A stretch of DNA of 64,000 bases. It comes from Marisa cornuarietis (taxonomy: Eukaryota > Mollusca > Gastropoda > Architaenioglossa > Ampullariidae). Shown here piece by piece: positions 63,001 through 64,000 of the stretch (its first letter is position 1; every line of letters begins with the position of its first letter). Position numbers and translations under genes: made by a program. The DNA lies in NCBI GenBank assembly GCA_004794655.1, contig SMMW01000003.1, forward strand, positions 3,383,501-3,447,500, read 5' to 3'. The notes beneath the pieces were generated by a model. It was not told where the DNA came from, did not search any database, and was given only the letters and a program-made list of their open reading frames with translations.

Positions 63001-64000
63001 AGTTAAATGTGCCTTCGGTTTCAAATTCTAAATTTCTCTCATTTTGTTTGCTTACATTCTAGAACACGTTATGTAGAAAAGTGCAATTTATTGATAAATC
63101 CATGAATTTTGGATCACGTAGACATAACTACGGTGTCGATAACTAAACTAACTGATATAAAATTAAACTCTGAGTTTATGTTTTGGTTTCTACATTTAAA
63201 TCGACTTTTACGTCAAAAGCTGTTTGTCGTCAGTAGTTGAACTATTTTTTATTTATTATCTCACATGTCACCAGGAATCGTATCAGCTTTACTACTACCC
63301 AGAATAGAAGTTTAACCTGTAGTACACTGGTTTCCTCGCCATCCCGGCTTGCAGACGCAGGTGGCGGCCTGGGCAGGTGTAAGACCAGGTGTGCACACGC
63401 CATTCACACCGCAGCTAGCGCCACAGTTATCGTCCTCGCGTGGGCAGCCGTTCTGACCGGAGGAGACTCCCGGGATTTCTTTGTAATGCAGGTCGTACAG
63501 CTGAAGCATATATTTGTGTCTGCAAACTATCTGATCGTTTGAACTATCTTAACACACGCATGTATAGTCAGACATGTGTGGCGCATTTTCATTTTGACGA
63601 GGAATAAAAACAATAATTTTTAATAGTTTAACGATTCCATACGCACACCAAAGTATTCAAAAGTAATCATGTCAAACTATTGACGTGGACGATAATTCTA
63701 AACTTTCTTACCAGTCCAGTTTGACAAATATAAATATTTGACGATATTGTCTAAACATCCACTCACGTTCTAACACTTTCCTAGCATTCTATGGCAGAAA
63801 AAAAATGGGTATTCACCTTGCTGTTATGACGCAGGTTACGTACGCAGCCGTTAAATCCTGTACCCGCTACGTTAGGCGGGTAGTTGGTAGATGGCTGCCT
63901 TCCACCAAGCTGAAGAAGAGTACCTACATTGAGGAAGGTATAGTCACCTGGGGTGTCACTTGTTGCTCGACAAGGGCGGTCATCTAGAGCACCCCCCTCG
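53760..64000 (-). CDS. Gene B: classical type III (CadN-like) cadherin, 3' nine exons (5' end off window)
   Basis: Gene-level entry; the exons are listed separately. Nine GT-AG exons (1,768 nt) join in phase and end at TGA 53,760-53,762. Order: end of a laminin-G domain, an EGF, a full laminin-G domain, two Cys-rich EGF-like modules, a membrane span near [19 protein letters not shown], and a cytoplasmic tail. The tail has a p120-catenin type core ([16 protein letters not shown]) and a beta-catenin type segment ([36 protein letters not shown]). This is the C-terminal architecture of CadN. It lies upstream of gene A on the same strand, about 13 kb away. The EC repeats lie beyond 64,000. The expected role is membrane adhesion coupled to catenins (family knowledge). 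Confidence 0.95.
54125..54235 (-). CDS. Gene B exon: cytoplasmic tail, middle
   Basis: Phase 1 in, phase 1 out, 37 codons. It encodes [19 protein letters not shown] and LRREPQLGR, the end of the p120 core and the link to the beta-catenin region. Acceptor is ttttacag|gt and donor is ccgag|gtgagc. Confidence 0.95.
54340..54895 (+). repeat. Dispersed repeat with (ATT)n end
   Basis: Begins CTTCGCCTAACAGGCTGAGG and ends TATTGCGCTTTATAAATTCT followed by ATT repeats. A diverged relative lies at about 10,625-11,195 (TTTTGCCTAACAGGTTTGAT to GTGCTATAAAAGTTCTCACA, ATT repeats). It is probably the 3' end of a LINE or a nonautonomous partner. It occupies a gene B intron. Confidence 0.5.
55021..55042. repeat. 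(GT)n microsatellite
   Basis: A short tract in a gene B intron. Confidence 0.9.
55260..57607 (+). mobile_element. piggyBac-like DNA transposon fossil
   Basis: In gene B intron 54,236-58,365, antisense. Both ends abut TTAA (55,260-55,263 and 57,604-57,607), with imperfect inverted ends CCATCAAACTGCCG and ACCTCTAACGGCCG. It contains a broken piggyBac transposase (listed separately). A second TTAA with a similar end (TTAACCACCGGCGGGGTCC at about 55,455) lies just inside; both left ends carry a short GGGGTCC...CCCC palindrome. This suggests nested or tandem ends. Confidence 0.8.
55673..57290 (+). pseudogene. Broken piggyBac transposase
   Basis: An N-terminal acidic exon (ATG 55,673 to donor at 55,827; [15 protein letters not shown]) is followed by frames at 56,366-56,662, 56,663-56,810 and 56,802-57,068. 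Motifs include [18 protein letters not shown] and [20 protein letters not shown], a piggyBac hallmark. At the site of the first catalytic Asp (usually V-D-E-Q-L) this copy has Y. The central part with the other catalytic residues is deleted. A Cys-rich C-terminal finger remains near 57,190-57,260 ([20 protein letters not shown]). It has several stops and is non-functional. Confidence 0.85.
58366..58494 (-). CDS. Gene B exon: membrane span and p120-catenin binding segment
   Basis: Phase 1 in, phase 1 out. It encodes [19 protein letters not shown] (end of the membrane helix with basic stop-transfer residues), then [19 protein letters not shown], the classical cadherin juxtamembrane motif bound by p120-catenin. 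Acceptor is cttgcag|ta and donor is gcag|gtcagt. Confidence 0.96.
58764..60120 (-). mobile_element. 5'-truncated L2-like LINE with long 3' UTR
   Basis: In gene B intron between 58,494 and 60,341, sense orientation. The open frame 60,113-59,085 (342 codons) encodes the end of an [75 protein letters not shown] and [12 protein letters not shown], all typical of the L2/CR1 group. A 3' UTR of about 320 bp ends in (ATT)n at 58,764. Its 5' part is missing. Confidence 0.88.
60341..60594 (-). CDS. Gene B exon: juxtamembrane EGF and start of the membrane span
   Basis: Phase 2 in, phase 1 out. It encodes [20 protein letters not shown] and [10 protein letters not shown] (EGF), then [19 protein letters not shown], the beginning of the membrane helix. 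Acceptor is tttacag|g and donor is ctttgc|gtgagt. The helix is completed by the next exon. Confidence 0.94.
60947..61130 (-). CDS. Gene B exon: end of laminin-G 2 and a Cys-rich module
   Basis: Phase 1 in, phase 2 out. It encodes the closing laminin-G strand [15 protein letters not shown], then [19 protein letters not shown] and WGKHECR, a Cys-rich EGF-like module seen at this place in CadN proteins. Acceptor is ccaacag|cg and donor is tgcag|gtgtgt. Confidence 0.93.
61752..62031 (-). CDS. Gene B exon: second half of laminin-G domain 2
   Basis: Phase 0 in, phase 1 out. It encodes [33 protein letters not shown] and [10 protein letters not shown], the central laminin-G strands (D.qWH.v...r). 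Acceptor is cgtttcag|atc and donor is gttgaca|gtaagg. Confidence 0.95.
62429..62610 (-). CDS. Gene B exon: first half of laminin-G domain 2
   Basis: Phase 1 in, phase 0 out. It encodes [32 protein letters not shown] and NNGQHITLQ, the F.tr...G.l.....  pattern of laminin-G domains. Acceptor is atgtccag|ag and donor is ctacag|gtaagc. Confidence 0.93.
62611..63316 (-). other. Gene B intron
   Basis: AT-rich; no repeat or exon recognised between the EGF exon and the laminin-G exon. Confidence 0.6.
63317..63500 (-). CDS. Gene B exon: EGF module
   Basis: Phase 0 in, phase 1 out. It encodes [12 protein letters not shown] and then an EGF with six cysteines ([20 protein letters not shown] ending [12 protein letters not shown]). 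Acceptor is gcttcag|ctg and donor is actacag|gttaaa. An upstream AG was rejected because it would add residues between RHNSK and LYDL. Confidence 0.93.
63817..64000 (-). CDS. Gene B exon (partial): end of laminin-G domain 1
   Basis: Open to the window edge. It encodes [19 protein letters not shown] and [14 protein letters not shown]; the LxLGGR and F.GCVRNL motifs are the last strands of a laminin-G domain. The donor is agcaag|gtgaat, phase 0. The next exon begins LYDL, as in CadN proteins. Confidence 0.93.

Overview
This is eukaryotic nuclear DNA, most likely from a mollusc and probably a gastropod. It has long intron-rich genes with GT-AG introns, many CA/GT microsatellites, several non-LTR retrotransposon families and tRNA-derived SINEs. 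The species cannot be named from the sequence. No bacterial, viral or organellar genes, rRNA genes or CRISPR arrays were seen.

The host content is two classical type III (neural-cadherin, CadN-like) cadherin genes. They lie head to tail on the minus strand. Gene B, at the right (53,760-64,000), is the 3' end of one gene: a laminin-G domain, EGF, laminin-G, two Cys-rich EGF-like modules, a membrane span, and a cytoplasmic tail with p120-catenin and beta-catenin binding segments, then a stop codon at 53,760-53,762. Its 5' part lies beyond the right edge. Gene A (268-40,799) is the 5' part of a second gene: a start codon with signal peptide and basic propeptide sites, then 14 cadherin repeats. 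It ends in the exon that opens the non-chordate classical cadherin region, and its 3' part lies beyond the left edge. I could chain 25 exons of gene A (4,987 nt, about 1,662 codons) and 9 exons of gene B (1,768 nt). Every splice phase agrees and no internal stop appears.

About 13 kb separates the two genes. Introns and the intergenic stretch are crowded with mobile DNA. There are three RTE-like LINEs with perfect 12-13 bp target-site duplications (22,548-25,728 with an intact ORF of about 998 codons; 28,511-31,743; 44,552-48,143). There are also a 5'-truncated Rex1/CR1-like LINE (5,790-7,830), a 5'-truncated L2-like LINE (58,764-60,120), and decayed fragments of these families. DNA transposons include a piggyBac fossil (55,260-57,607), a pogo/Tigger-like TIR element (50,840-51,652), a second TIR element of 1.26 kb (43,180-44,435) and a rearranged family with a THAP-like zinc-finger ORF around gene A exon 1. 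A Ty3/gypsy remnant sits in intron 13 of gene A.

Functionally, the two host genes encode calcium-dependent adhesion receptors that should link to catenins inside the cell. Their tandem arrangement resembles the CadN/CadN2 pair of Drosophila, though whether it is shared or independent cannot be judged here.
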